Source of the DNA: Croceibacterium soli
GTDB lineage: Bacteria > Pseudomonadota > Alphaproteobacteria > Sphingomonadales > Sphingomonadaceae
Direction: 5' to 3'
DNA length: 64,000 nucleotides
Assembly (NCBI RefSeq): GCF_009828065.1
Contig: NZ_WTYK01000003.1
Span: 330,151 to 394,150, forward strand
Positions within the stretch are counted from its first letter, which is position 1. Every line of letters begins with the position of its first letter. The notes beneath the pieces were generated by a model. The model worked only from the letters and a program-made list of their open reading frames with translations. It searched no databases and was not told the DNA's origin. Positions 14,584 to 23,780 of the stretch are shown here, piece by piece. Position numbers and translations under genes: made by a program.

Positions 14584-15120
14584 GTGCCCCATCGCCCTCC
14601 AAAGAGCACTTTCGACATCTATCGCGAAGGCGGCACGACGCGGGACATCTCCCTGCTGATCAAGCTGGTCCTGATGGTCCGCCGCTTCCGCAATCAACTC
14701 GACGAAGCCTTGCGCCGGATCGACCAGAGCACCGCGCGCATGGAGATGCTGAGCGCGATCCTGAACATGCAGGGACCGAAGTCGCAGACCGACCTGGCTC
14801 GCCGGCTGAGGGTCGAGGCGGCCACCGTCACCCGTATGATCGACATACTGGGCAAGGAAGGCCTGGTGGAACGCACGCCAGACCCGAACGACCGGCGGGT
14901 CAACCTGCTGTCCATCTCGCCGAAAGGCGAGGCCGTTCTCGCGGAGATCTTCCGCGTCTACGATCGCCTGCGGAGCCACTTGCTGCAGGACCTGAGTGCC
15001 GACGACGTCGAGCAGATGCACGCGATGATCGATCTCATGACCGCCCGGCTGGACGAGCCCGAGCCGGCCGCTCAGGTCGTCATCGAGCCGCTCGAAAGCG
15101 TCGACCGCCTGCGAAGCTAG
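14584..15120 (+). CDS. MarR family transcriptional regulator
   Basis: The 178-residue product has a winged helix in the middle (about residues 52-112): MEMLSAILNMQGPKSQTDLA, then the recognition helix in RLRVEAATVTRMIDILGKEG, then the wing VERTPDPNDRRVNLLSISPKG. Long N- and C-terminal helices would form the dimer. The best start is the GTG at 14584. The region upstream holds two TTGAC-like boxes that may be its promoter. The target genes are unknown. The convergent secreted-protein gene downstream is not an obvious partner. Confidence 0.88.
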   Translation: MPHRPPKSTFDIYREGGTTRDISLLIKLVLMVRRFRNQLDEALRRIDQSTARMEMLSAILNMQGPKSQTDLARRLRVEAATVTRMIDILGKEGLVERTPDPNDRRVNLLSISPKGEAVLAEIFRVYDRLRSHLLQDLSADDVEQMHAMIDLMTARLDEPEPAAQVVIEPLESVDRLRS

Positions 15121-15152
15121 AGCGCGACACGCTCCCCGAAGAACGCTGAGCC

Positions 15153-16199
15153 TTACTTTTCCGCTGCGGCCGCTTTCGCGCGCTCGGCGCGGGAGGCGGT
15201 GACGTAATTACGCAACTGCACGTTGCCCTCGTGGCAGGCGTACTCGAACAGTTCGTAATCGTCCTGTCGTTGCCAATCGAGCCGCGCGCCCCAGTCGGCG
15301 GTGAAGATGACGGGATCCGACCAGGTCATCTCGTAGACGATCGTGTCAGGCCCGGTCATCGTCAGCCGCTCGACGAGCTTCGCCTCGGTGCTGATCGGCG
15401 TGTCGTTCTCCGGCGGCGATCCGGTGGTGACGATGTTGGTCGCGGAAGGGCCCGGGCGGAAGTCGGTGGTTTCGATGACGAGGGTGTTCTCGTCCTCCCA
15501 ATGCCCGCGGCTCCGGCCCATCCAGTTGCCGATCGCGGGGACGTCATGCGCCGTGCCGTCGACCGGTACGATGCGCACTTCGTGGATCATCTCAAGCTGG
15601 ATGGCGACGAGCCCCGGCGCCTGGAACAGGCGGATGCCGTTGTTGTACTGCATCGGCAGCATCGAGGCGGGCAGGCCGCGGGTGATGCAGCGGTCCCAGC
15701 TGTCGAAGTCGGTCGCCCAGTCGAACTCCTGACCGGCACGCCAGCTCGACCGCATCAGGGCCGACAGACGCTTGCCCTCCGCGGTCATCTCCGGCAGCCG
15801 GCCGTTCGCCGGCTGCACCAGCAGCGACGTGCGGCGGCTGGTCTCGCCCATCTCCACCCAGTGGCCCTGGCCAATCTTGTCGCCGGCGTCCTCGTTGTCG
15901 TAGCGATTCGCCAGGCCTTCGATCCGCTCGTCGCGCTGGGCGAACTCCTCGTCGGTCAGGAACACCCGGTTGCCTTGCTCGGGCGTGCGCTGCAGCGGCA
16001 GGCCGTTGAGGTGCGAGATCGGCCAGGTCCCGCGGAAGTCGGGATCGCCCCATGCGGTCTTGGACGGCGCAAAATCGTCCGGCACCGGGGGCAGGACGGT
16101 GAGATCCTGGTCCTGCGCGGCGGTCGGGCTCGCCCCAGCGGGGGCAAGGGCGAGGGCCGCGGCACAAGCCAGCAGGCGCAATCTTCCAGTCAAAGCCAT
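15153..16199 (-). CDS. secreted protein of unknown function
   Basis: A Sec signal peptide is clear (hydrophobic LACAAALALAPAGAS, cleavage near TAAQD). The mature part, about 320 residues, contains recurring features of a poorly characterised secreted family common in sphingomonads and soil bacteria: GDPDFRGTWP near the start, EQGNRVFLTDEEFAQRDER, and GRSRGHWEDENTLVIETTDF followed by a lipocalin-like run of strands and a terminal YEYACHEGN-type motif. I cannot assign an activity. It is transcribed towards the MarR gene and away from the 16270-16797 gene by about 70 bases, so co-transcription with the latter is possible. Confidence 0.8.
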   Translation of the reverse strand: MALTGRLRLLACAAALALAPAGASPTAAQDQDLTVLPPVPDDFAPSKTAWGDPDFRGTWPISHLNGLPLQRTPEQGNRVFLTDEEFAQRDERIEGLANRYDNEDAGDKIGQGHWVEMGETSRRTSLLVQPANGRLPEMTAEGKRLSALMRSSWRAGQEFDWATDFDSWDRCITRGLPASMLPMQYNNGIRLFQAPGLVAIQLEMIHEVRIVPVDGTAHDVPAIGNWMGRSRGHWEDENTLVIETTDFRPGPSATNIVTTGSPPENDTPISTEAKLVERLTMTGPDTIVYEMTWSDPVIFTADWGARLDWQRQDDYELFEYACHEGNVQLRNYVTASRAERAKAAAAEK

Positions 16200-16269
16200 G
16201 GTATCAGTCCGTCTTTAGGCGTGCGATGGGCGGGCAATCCGCTCTCGGAACAGGCGAGGGCGCGGGTAA

Positions 16270-16797
16270 TCATCTCACCCGCTGGATCCGGAGCGAGCGC
16301 TGGTCGGCGTAGCGCATGAGGAAGCTGCCCAGGGCGCCGCTACGCAGCACGATCTTGCTGCCCGCGCGCGGTGGATCGTACGAGGGCGGAGCGGCGTCCG
16401 CGAAGCGCCACTGCGCCCCGTCCTCCAGCGTCAAGAGGTACAGCCCCGGTTCGGTCTGCCGCGCCGTCCGCACCCGGGCCTCGATCTCTTCGGCAGGCCG
16501 CGCCTCACGCACCGGCTCCGGCTTTGGCAGGCTTTCGGCGCCGAAGCCGGCAGGCGGCCGCTCCGCAGGGGCCGGGGCGGCGATCTTCGGTTCGGCCTGG
16601 ACCGTCGCCGCTGCCGCGATCAGCTGCGCCGCTTCGATCGTTTTGTCATAGCAGGCGACCCGAGCGCCGATCTCTCCGATGCGGGCGCATTCCGCCATCA
16701 GGCGGACCACGGCCTCATGGTCAGTGCGCGCATGGGCGCCCGAGGCCAGAAGGGTGCCGGCCAGAACGGCAGCGGCGAGGGTGCGGATCGCGATCAT
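16270..16797 (-). CDS. periplasmic protein of unknown function
   Basis: The start is taken at 16797, because GGAGACAGGCCG precedes it and it opens directly into a signal peptide (IAIRTLAAAVLAGTLLASGAHA). An in-frame upstream start would add 23 unlikely residues. The mature N-terminal part contains CARIGEIGARVACYDKTIE, a two-cysteine motif also seen at the start of several secreted proteins with otherwise unknown roles. A Pro/Ala/Glu-rich linker follows. The C-terminal strands (YLLTLEDGAQWRF, SKIVLRSGALGSFLM) look like a small beta domain. It lies downstream of the large TonB receptor and could belong to its transcript. Confidence 0.75.
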   Translation of the reverse strand: MIAIRTLAAAVLAGTLLASGAHARTDHEAVVRLMAECARIGEIGARVACYDKTIEAAQLIAAAATVQAEPKIAAPAPAERPPAGFGAESLPKPEPVREARPAEEIEARVRTARQTEPGLYLLTLEDGAQWRFADAAPPSYDPPRAGSKIVLRSGALGSFLMRYADQRSLRIQRVR

Positions 16798-16902
16798 CGG
16801 CCTGTCTCCATTCGGGGAGCAGTGGCGGCGGGCCACTAAGGGAGGAAGGACCCGCCGCCACTGCATGCTTCGCGGCCGACCGTCGGCCGGCCGCTCTGCC
16901 TG

Positions 16903-19900
16903 CTAGAAGCTCACGGTGGCGCCGACGTAGAAGCGCCGCCCGAGAACGTCGTACTGGCTGGGGTTGTACGGATTGGCCGCCCGCCCGAAACGGGGCGTGC
17001 CGTCGCCGATCACATCGTCGGTGAAGTACCCGACGTAGGGCGGATCGGCGTCGAACAGGTTGTCGATGCCCGCACGCAGGGCGATCGAGTCCATCAGCTC
17101 GTAGCGCGCGGTCAGGTTGAACAGGTCGTAGGCCGGGGCGCCCGCGACGTTCGTGGTCTCGTTCGTGGCTGCTTCGACCGAATCGATGGACGGCTTGTGC
17201 TGCCACTGGAGCCCGACCGAAGCCGGTCCGACCGAGTAGTTGAGCCGGGTGAACAGCTTCCAACGGTAGGATCCGGACTGCGTCCCGACCGCGTTGGCCG
17301 CTGAAGGGCCGAGCGTGCCGGCATAGTCGGTCAGCGGGATGGCGATCTGGTCCGGGGTGGTCGCGAACTCGTCGAGATACGTGAAGTTGACGTTGAGCGA
17401 GATCGCGCCCGGCAGCGGCAGCTCGGCATCGGCGAAGCGCAGCGCCCAGTCGAGCTGCACGTCGACGCCAGAGGTCTTCACCGCCCCCTGGTTGTCGTAG
17501 TTCACCTCGACCACCTGCTGCGTTCCGTTGGCGGAATCCCGCTCGATGCGGCGGCAGGCGTTGTTGAGCTCGAAGTTCGGGTTGAACTCGCGCGTGAAGC
17601 ACTGGCGGAACACCGAATCGATGCCCTGCTGCGAGATGCCGTCGGTCAGGTGGATGTTGTAGTAGTCGACCGACAGGCGCAGCCGGTCGAGCCAGGGGTT
17701 GCTGGAGAGATCGGAGATCACCGCGCCGATGGTGTAAGTCTTGGCGGTTTCCTCCTGCAGTTCGTCCGCGCCGGCGAGCAGCGAGGTGAAGAACTGGCTG
17801 CCGATCAGCTCGGTGGTGCGCGAGTCGCTGTAGTAAGCGGCCGCGCCGTCCGCCCCCATCAGCTGCTCGCAGAGCGACCGGACTTGCGCCGCGGAATCGG
17901 GGTTGAGGTCCGGGTTGGCGGAGTAGTTGCCGTACTGCAGGGGGGAGGTGCCGTTCTCCGGAGCGCAGGGATCGCCGTCGCTCGCCAGCACGAGCTGGTT
18001 GGTGCGCGCGGTGAACAGCTCGCCCAGGTTCGGCGCGCGGCTGGCCTTCTGATAGCCGCCGCGGAACCGCAGCCAGCTGGTCGGCGCCCACTCGCCGTTG
18101 ATCTTGTAGGTGCCGATTGTGCCCACCGAATCGTAGTCCGACATGCGGTAGCCGAGCTCGAGGTTGAGCTCCTCCACCAGCGGCAGGCCTTCGAGCACGG
18201 GAACCAGCAGCTCGCCATAAAGCTCGCGCACCGCGGTAGAGCCTTCGGTGCTCGCCTGCGGGAACGTGGTCGTGGTTTCGTAGAACGAGGAGCCCTCGAA
18301 CGCCGAGCTGTCGGAGGTGAACTCGATCGAGTTCTTGCGGTACTGCCCGCCGACCGCGAAGCGCAGCTGGCCCGCAGGCAGTTCGAACAGGCCGCCCTGC
18401 AGGTTCGCTTCCACGAGATCCTGCACGATGCGGTTCTCGAACTGCAGGTCCGCGCTGGTGGCCGGATCGCAGTCCGCGCTGAAGGCGGAGTTGACGATGA
18501 ACGGGCTAAGTCCGGTCTCGCAGCTTGCCGTGGCGCCATAGCGGGCGCCGTTGTTGCCCAGGGCGAAGAAGTTCCTCCCAAAGTTCGGAGAGGTGAGGAT
18601 CGTGCGGAAACGCTCGATCGAGACGAGGCCGACGAGGTTGGTCTTGGCGACGGTTTCGCCATGCGATGCGATCACGTCCCAGGTGAAGTCGGTGCCGGGG
18701 ATTTCACCTTCGAAGCCGAGCTGCATCTGGAAGGTGTTGTTGAAGGTGTTCACCCCGCGCCGTCCGAACGCGTCGAGCGAGTAGTTCGCGGTCCAGGGCG
18801 CGTTCGGATTGGGACGGCTGTCCAGCAGCGCGGCGATGTTCGCCGGAACCGGGAAGACCTGCTTGTTGGTGCAGCCGCCGGTCGGCCCGCAGTTCAGCCC
18901 ATAGCGCCCGCCGGCCATGAAGTCTGGATTGGTCGGGTTGTCGCTGAGGTCGTTCGGCGTGCCATCCGGCAGGACAGAGGAAACCCGGAAGCTGGCCGTC
19001 TCGGGGGCGTAAGGGCTGCCGGTGTAGACCTGGTCGTTGTAGGGGATGTCGGTCCCGGTCGAGCCGAGCAGCACCGTGTTGAACGACAGCGAGCGCGTTT
19101 CGGTACGGGCGAAGTAGGCCTGCCCCACGAAGGTTGCCCACGGCGCCACCTCGTAATCGCCTTTGGCGAAGAAGGAATAGCGGTCCTGCGGGGAGGACAG
19201 GATGCGATCCGGGTTATTCTGCTCCAGCAGGCCGGTGTCGATGATCTTGCGGGTGACCCCGTCGTCCAGCACGCCTTTGTAGTTGAGCAGCAGCGGGTGG
19301 TAGGTGCCGTTGGCGGTGGTGGACGTGTTCACCCACAGCGAACCATCCGGGTTGAAATAGATCGGGGTGCTGTTCGGGATGTTCACACCGGCGGGCCGGC
19401 TGGGGAAGTAGCTGTTGAGCAGCGCACGGTCGAACGGGTTCGAACCGGCGGTGGACAGGTAATTCTCCGACAGGAAGAATTCCTCACCGCGCACGAACGG
19501 GTCGGCGCGCGCTTCGCGGTAGGACTTGCGGTCCGAACGCAGCAGCTCCTCCCGCTTGTAGTATTCCATTCCCAGGAGGACGCTGCCCTGGCCGCCGTCG
19601 AGCGAGGAGCCGACGATCGCGGACAGGCGGTATTCCTCTCCGCCACCCTGCGGCGAGAAGCTGACCTGGCCGTCGAAATCGACGCCGGTGAAATCCTCCT
19701 TTAGGATGAAGTTGACCACGCCGCCGACAGCATCGGCGCCATAGGTCGATGAAGCGCCGCCGGTGATGATCTCCACCCGCTGGATCGCGGCCGAGGGGAT
19801 CGAGTTGATGTCGATCACGCCGGTGCCGTTGATCGGCGTGGCGCGGCGGCCATCGAGCAGGACGAGATTGCGGTTGGAGCCGAGCTGGCGAAGGCTGATC

Positions 19901-20289
19901 GTCGATGCGCCCGGCGTGGAGTTGGCGTTCGGCTGGATATCCGCGGTGTCGAACTGGGTCAGCGCCGGGCTGAACTGCGGCAGCTTGTTGAGGTTGGCTT
20001 CCAGGCTCACGGCGCTCGACTGCTCGATCAGGTCGGCATCGACCGTCACGATCGGGCTCGTCGCCGTGTAGTCCGGTCGCGCGATGCGCGAGCCCGTGAC
20101 GACGATGCCCCGCTCGGTGGTGGGGCCGCTGGCGTCGGGCATCGTGGTGTCCGGTTCCTCGCCGGCATCCAGCTCGGTCTCGGAATCGACGTCCTGCGCC
20201 AAAGCCGGTGCGGCGCCGAAGGCCATCGACGCTGCTGTCGTCATGAGGACGAGGCCGTAAACCGCCCGTCCTTCCGCTCTCATTCTCAT
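16903..20289 (-). CDS. TonB-dependent outer-membrane receptor (large, about 1128 aa)
   Basis: The product has a signal peptide (ending APALAQD), then a TonB-box-like GIVVTGSRI. The plug domain includes LRQLGSNRNLVLLDGRRA and RVEIITGGASSTYGADAVGGVVNFILK. A long beta barrel ends in YVGATVSF with a terminal aromatic residue. The length and the VTGSRI type match sphingomonad receptors that import oligosaccharides, peptides or similar substrates, but the ligand cannot be named. The start at 20289 follows GGGAG at a good distance. Two further ATGs lie within seven codons. An AT-rich control region lies upstream. Confidence 0.93.
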   Translation of the reverse strand: MRMRAEGRAVYGLVLMTTAASMAFGAAPALAQDVDSETELDAGEEPDTTMPDASGPTTERGIVVTGSRIARPDYTATSPIVTVDADLIEQSSAVSLEANLNKLPQFSPALTQFDTADIQPNANSTPGASTISLRQLGSNRNLVLLDGRRATPINGTGVIDINSIPSAAIQRVEIITGGASSTYGADAVGGVVNFILKEDFTGVDFDGQVSFSPQGGGEEYRLSAIVGSSLDGGQGSVLLGMEYYKREELLRSDRKSYREARADPFVRGEEFFLSENYLSTAGSNPFDRALLNSYFPSRPAGVNIPNSTPIYFNPDGSLWVNTSTTANGTYHPLLLNYKGVLDDGVTRKIIDTGLLEQNNPDRILSSPQDRYSFFAKGDYEVAPWATFVGQAYFARTETRSLSFNTVLLGSTGTDIPYNDQVYTGSPYAPETASFRVSSVLPDGTPNDLSDNPTNPDFMAGGRYGLNCGPTGGCTNKQVFPVPANIAALLDSRPNPNAPWTANYSLDAFGRRGVNTFNNTFQMQLGFEGEIPGTDFTWDVIASHGETVAKTNLVGLVSIERFRTILTSPNFGRNFFALGNNGARYGATASCETGLSPFIVNSAFSADCDPATSADLQFENRIVQDLVEANLQGGLFELPAGQLRFAVGGQYRKNSIEFTSDSSAFEGSSFYETTTTFPQASTEGSTAVRELYGELLVPVLEGLPLVEELNLELGYRMSDYDSVGTIGTYKINGEWAPTSWLRFRGGYQKASRAPNLGELFTARTNQLVLASDGDPCAPENGTSPLQYGNYSANPDLNPDSAAQVRSLCEQLMGADGAAAYYSDSRTTELIGSQFFTSLLAGADELQEETAKTYTIGAVISDLSSNPWLDRLRLSVDYYNIHLTDGISQQGIDSVFRQCFTREFNPNFELNNACRRIERDSANGTQQVVEVNYDNQGAVKTSGVDVQLDWALRFADAELPLPGAISLNVNFTYLDEFATTPDQIAIPLTDYAGTLGPSAANAVGTQSGSYRWKLFTRLNYSVGPASVGLQWQHKPSIDSVEAATNETTNVAGAPAYDLFNLTARYELMDSIALRAGIDNLFDADPPYVGYFTDDVIGDGTPRFGRAANPYNPSQYDVLGRRFYVGATVSF

Positions 20290-20757
20290 GGACCACTCCC
20301 TCATGGCTCGTCTCGGCTCGTTCGGCCGATCTCTTGTGTTCGGCTCCGCGCGGCGCGCCGGGCGGAGAAGGCGATTCGAGGGGAGATCGTGGCGTTCGTT
20401 GGCTCATATCGGTCTGGGTTTCAGGCGTTTTCCGCGCCCGCCCCAGTCCTGCATCTCTCCCCGTCCTCGAGCCGGTCGGGCCCGAGAGGCGCCGTCGTAT
20501 AGCTAGCTAATCTTTACGTCCAGAGAGATTTGCAATGCAAAAATCTTAATCAAAATGGTTTATCACCGTAACTAGTTGGCGATATGGCGGAAAGCCCCGG
20601 CGAGCGGCAGCCGAGCCGCTGCCATCTTCGTGGCATCGCGGCGTTGTGTGAGGCTTTCGCGCACGCGAAGCCGCGAAGGACCGGACCGGACCCTTCGCGG
20701 CTTCTGTTCGAATCGGATCGGCTCCGCCGCCCTCTGGCGGTGGATGCCAACTGCCGG
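20290..20757. other. non-coding region between the TonB receptor and wrbA
   Basis: No gene was recognised. The AT-rich part around 20500-20575 probably holds the receptor promoter. It contains the palindrome TTTGCA-A-TGCAAA at 20529-20541, which resembles a LacI-type operator. Nearer wrbA, AGCCGCGAAGG at 20669-20679 pairs with CCTTCGCGGCT at 20692-20702. It overlaps an alternative stem GGCTT/AAGCC at about 20652-20672. These could end wrbA transcription, although no T-tract is present. Confidence 0.5.
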
Positions 20758-21357
20758 TTAGCCGGAGAGCTTCGCTGCCGTCTCCGCCACGCGGCGGCCG
20801 AGGTAGCGCGCGCCGTTGAGATCGACTTCGCTCGGCTGCCGCGATCCGTCGTTGTTGGCGATCGTCGTGGCGCCGTAAGGCGCGCCGCCGCGGACCACGT
20901 CGACGCCGTTCTGCTCCGTGAAGCCGTAGTCCAGCCCCACAATCGTGCAGCCCATGTGCAGCAGGTTGGTGATCACCGAGAACAGGGTCGTTTCCTGCCC
21001 GCCGTGCTGCGCGGCGGTGGAAGTGAACGCGGCGCCGACTTTGCCAATCAGCGCGCCGCGCATCCACAGCCCGCCGGTCTGGTCCCAGAAGCTCGCCATC
21101 TGGCTGGTCATGCGCCCGTAGCGGGTCGGGGTGCCGACCACGATGCCGTCGTAATCTGCCAGCGCATCCGGCCCTTCGATGCAGTCGTGCTTCATCGGCT
21201 GGAACCCGGCGGCCGCGACCACTTCGGCGGGGGCGGTTTCGGGCACGTGGCGGATGTCGCATTCGTGCCCGGCGCCGATCACCCCTTCGGCGACGGCGTC
21301 GGCCATCTGCGCGATGTGACCGTAGGACGAGTAGTAGAGCACGAGGATGCGAGCCAT
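20758..21357 (-). CDS. wrbA: NAD(P)H:quinone oxidoreductase, WrbA type
   Basis: This is a tetrameric FMN flavoprotein that reduces quinones by two electrons and limits oxidative stress. The 199 residues start with the FMN phosphate loop ([17 protein letters not shown]) and include the WrbA-specific [27 protein letters not shown] and the [14 protein letters not shown] segment with its conserved histidine. It is single-gene and divergent from the 739-residue unknown gene, with about 196 bases between starts. The intergenic sequence has several GGAAC/GTTCC words, which hint at stress control, but none has clean promoter spacing. Confidence 0.96.
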   Translation of the reverse strand: MARILVLYYSSYGHIAQMADAVAEGVIGAGHECDIRHVPETAPAEVVAAAGFQPMKHDCIEGPDALADYDGIVVGTPTRYGRMTSQMASFWDQTGGLWMRGALIGKVGAAFTSTAAQHGGQETTLFSVITNLLHMGCTIVGLDYGFTEQNGVDVVRGGAPYGATTIANNDGSRQPSEVDLNGARYLGRRVAETAAKLSG

Positions 21358-21553
21358 GATGTTTCCTTCCGAAGTGGCGAATGCACCGGAACAGCGCGCC
21401 GCCCGGCGAGCAGTTCCGTCGATCGAATGCCGACACCGGCATTACCAAGCCCGCACCAGGCTGGAAATGTTCCGACAATCTTACTGAACGTTCCGATGTC
21501 GGCGCCCGCAGAAACTCCGGAACAGCCGGACTTCAGATCAGTTTCGCAAGGCG

Positions 21554-23773
21554 ATGACCCAAGCCACCGAACAACCCAACACCGTCAGCCCTAACGCATT
21601 GTCACTTCGGGAAGAATTGGCCGGGAATGCGATGAAGCGCCTGGGCCGGTTCGAACTCGGAGACCTCGACGTGGAGGTCCGCGCCGGACGCGATTCCGTG
21701 TGGTGCCTTATCCGGCGTGACGGGAAGGGCGGCCTGGCGCTGCGCACCGCCTATCTCGGCGGAGCGGCGTTCACCTGCACCGAGGCGACTGCGGAGCCCG
21801 GGCTGGCCCTGCAGATCGAAGTGAAGAGCGCCCTCGGCCGCCACCGACTGTGCTTCACCACCAGCGGCGCCGATCTGCATCGGCTGCGCGCGCAAGTCCT
21901 GTTCACGCCTGCCGAGACGATGCGTATCCCGCACATCCCGCGCGATCTCTACCCGCTCGACGAGAAGGACGATCCGAGCAGAGTCCAGGGCAATGTCGAA
22001 GCGGCGCAGCGCGGGGTGAACGCAGGCCTGGTCTATTTTCGCATGGACGAGCCCGAGTTCGGCAGCGTCCTCTACTTCCAGAACCTCACCTCCCTGAACC
22101 CGTATTTCGAAGCCACCGGCACCAAGCCGGACGGTGTGGTCGGGGGAGCATGGCCGGAACTGGGCTACCTGCCGCCCACGCCCGAGAGCCAGCAGGTCGA
22201 CAACCCCGGGCTCTTGGCCAAGGGGGAGGAGATCGCACTGTCGGACGCCATCATCGTCGTTCGCGACTGGGCGGCGAACAACGAGCGCGAAATGGCGCGC
22301 CAGTTCCTGCAGATGCTCGGCGTAGCATACCAGTCGTTCGAACTGCCGCGCGTGGATTACCGCGACTGGGTCGGACGTGCCGATCGCACGCTGCGCGACC
22401 TGCAGACCGCGCCGGTGGCACTGGAGAAGCACTTCGGCGATCTTTACGTGATGCCATATGTCGAAGGCGAGGTGCCCGACGTGATGGTGCAGCTCTCCGT
22501 GATCCAGGCGCTGCACGAATACGCCAAGTGGGGCCGGGAGCCGATCCCGCTCAAGGACGAGCTCAAGAAGGGCCTCGAGAAATTCTACGATCCCAAGGTC
22601 AAGACGCTGCGCCGTTTCCTGCCGGACGTCGGCGACGAGAAGGACAACAATGCGGTCGATTCATGGTACCTCTATCACCCGATGCTCAACCTCGGCCGGC
22701 TGGCGCTGGACGGCGACGAGCAGGCGCGCGAGCTGCTGCTGAAGTCGATCGATTACGGGATCGATGCGGCGCGGCACTTCAAATACGCCTGGCCGATCAT
22801 GTACGACATCCGCGACTTCTCGATCATGCAGAAGGCCCGCGGCGACGAGCGCTTCGGGCAAACCGACGTCGGCGGGATCTACGCTTATGTCATGCTGCAG
22901 TGCTTCGAACTGACCGGCGAGGATCGGTTCATCAAGGAGGCGCGGGCGGCGCTCGACGCGGCGAAGGATTTGCGCTTCGACCTGCTCTACCAGGCGAACC
23001 TCACCGTCTGGGGTGCGGTGGCGTGCTTGCGCCTGTGGCGGATCACCGACGATCCCGAGTACCTGGCGCAGAGCTACGTTTACCTGGCGGGCCTGTTCCA
23101 TAACTGCGAGATCTGGGAATCCGAGATCGGGCACGCCAAGCACTACCGCAACTTCATGGGCGTGACCTGCCTCCACGACGCTCCGTACATGGCCATGTAC
23201 GAGTGCTTCGAAACTTTCGCCGGGTTCGACGAATATCTCTCCCAGGCCGGGCCCGATCTGGAAACCGCCGTGCGCATGCTGGTCAGCGAATACTGCAAGT
23301 ATGCGCTCGACCGCGCCTGGTTCTACTATCCCGACGTGCTGCCGCGGGAGATCATTCACACGGGCGAGCACCAGAGCGGGACGATCGATCCGACCCTCTC
23401 GTTCCCGCTCGAGGATCTCTATGGCGACGGACAGTCTCCGGGCCAGATCGGGCAGGAGATTTATGGCTGCGGCGGTGCGTTCGTCTTCGCCACGCGCTCG
23501 CACCATCACGTCGAAGGTGCACCCTTCCGGCTGTACTGCGACCACTTCGTCAGGACCCAGGAGCGTACCGGCGAGCGGGCACTGAGCGTGCGGCTCGACG
23601 GCGGGGAGAACTGCACGGCCAACGTCAGCCTCGTGCGGCTCAAGCGCAAGAAGCTGCCGAAGATCAGGGTCGCGACAGCCGGCGGCGACGCGATCCGGCC
23701 CCGGCTCACAACCGACGACCGCATCGACTTCCACGTCCCGGCCCATGGCCGGTTCGTGCTCACCTGGGAGTGA
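21554..23773 (+). CDS. 739-aa protein of unknown function, possible alpha-alpha barrel fold
   Basis: I do not recognise a named family. The first about 230 residues are strand-rich (ALRTAYLGGAAFTC, HRLCFTTSGADLHRL). The central and C-terminal part (about 260-640) is helix-rich, with aromatic and acidic clusters such as DSWYLYHPMLNLGRLAL, WPIMYDIRDFSIMQKA, YQANLTVWGAVACLRLWR, LFHNCEIWESEIGHAKHY and GEHQSGTIDPTLSFPLEDLYG. A short beta domain ends the protein. This strand-then-helices layout resembles six-hairpin glycosidase-like proteins. There is no signal peptide, so it is predicted to be cytoplasmic. It is followed seven bases later by an SDR gene, so the two probably act in one pathway. Confidence 0.85.
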   Translation: MTQATEQPNTVSPNALSLREELAGNAMKRLGRFELGDLDVEVRAGRDSVWCLIRRDGKGGLALRTAYLGGAAFTCTEATAEPGLALQIEVKSALGRHRLCFTTSGADLHRLRAQVLFTPAETMRIPHIPRDLYPLDEKDDPSRVQGNVEAAQRGVNAGLVYFRMDEPEFGSVLYFQNLTSLNPYFEATGTKPDGVVGGAWPELGYLPPTPESQQVDNPGLLAKGEEIALSDAIIVVRDWAANNEREMARQFLQMLGVAYQSFELPRVDYRDWVGRADRTLRDLQTAPVALEKHFGDLYVMPYVEGEVPDVMVQLSVIQALHEYAKWGREPIPLKDELKKGLEKFYDPKVKTLRRFLPDVGDEKDNNAVDSWYLYHPMLNLGRLALDGDEQARELLLKSIDYGIDAARHFKYAWPIMYDIRDFSIMQKARGDERFGQTDVGGIYAYVMLQCFELTGEDRFIKEARAALDAAKDLRFDLLYQANLTVWGAVACLRLWRITDDPEYLAQSYVYLAGLFHNCEIWESEIGHAKHYRNFMGVTCLHDAPYMAMYECFETFAGFDEYLSQAGPDLETAVRMLVSEYCKYALDRAWFYYPDVLPREIIHTGEHQSGTIDPTLSFPLEDLYGDGQSPGQIGQEIYGCGGAFVFATRSHHHVEGAPFRLYCDHFVRTQERTGERALSVRLDGGENCTANVSLVRLKRKKLPKIRVATAGGDAIRPRLTTDDRIDFHVPAHGRFVLTWE

Positions 23774-23780
23774 AACCGGA

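Noticed and set aside
17650..19704. Plus-strand open frame of 684 codons opposite the large TonB receptor
   Set aside because: It is a shadow of the receptor's codon usage; the receptor has a signal peptide, plug and barrel motifs, and the shadow has none.
21372..21545. GGAAC/GTT stress promoter between wrbA and the 739-aa gene
   Set aside because: Several half-sites exist, but spacing is wrong for wrbA, and the one with suitable spacing would put its -10 only about ten bases before the start codon.
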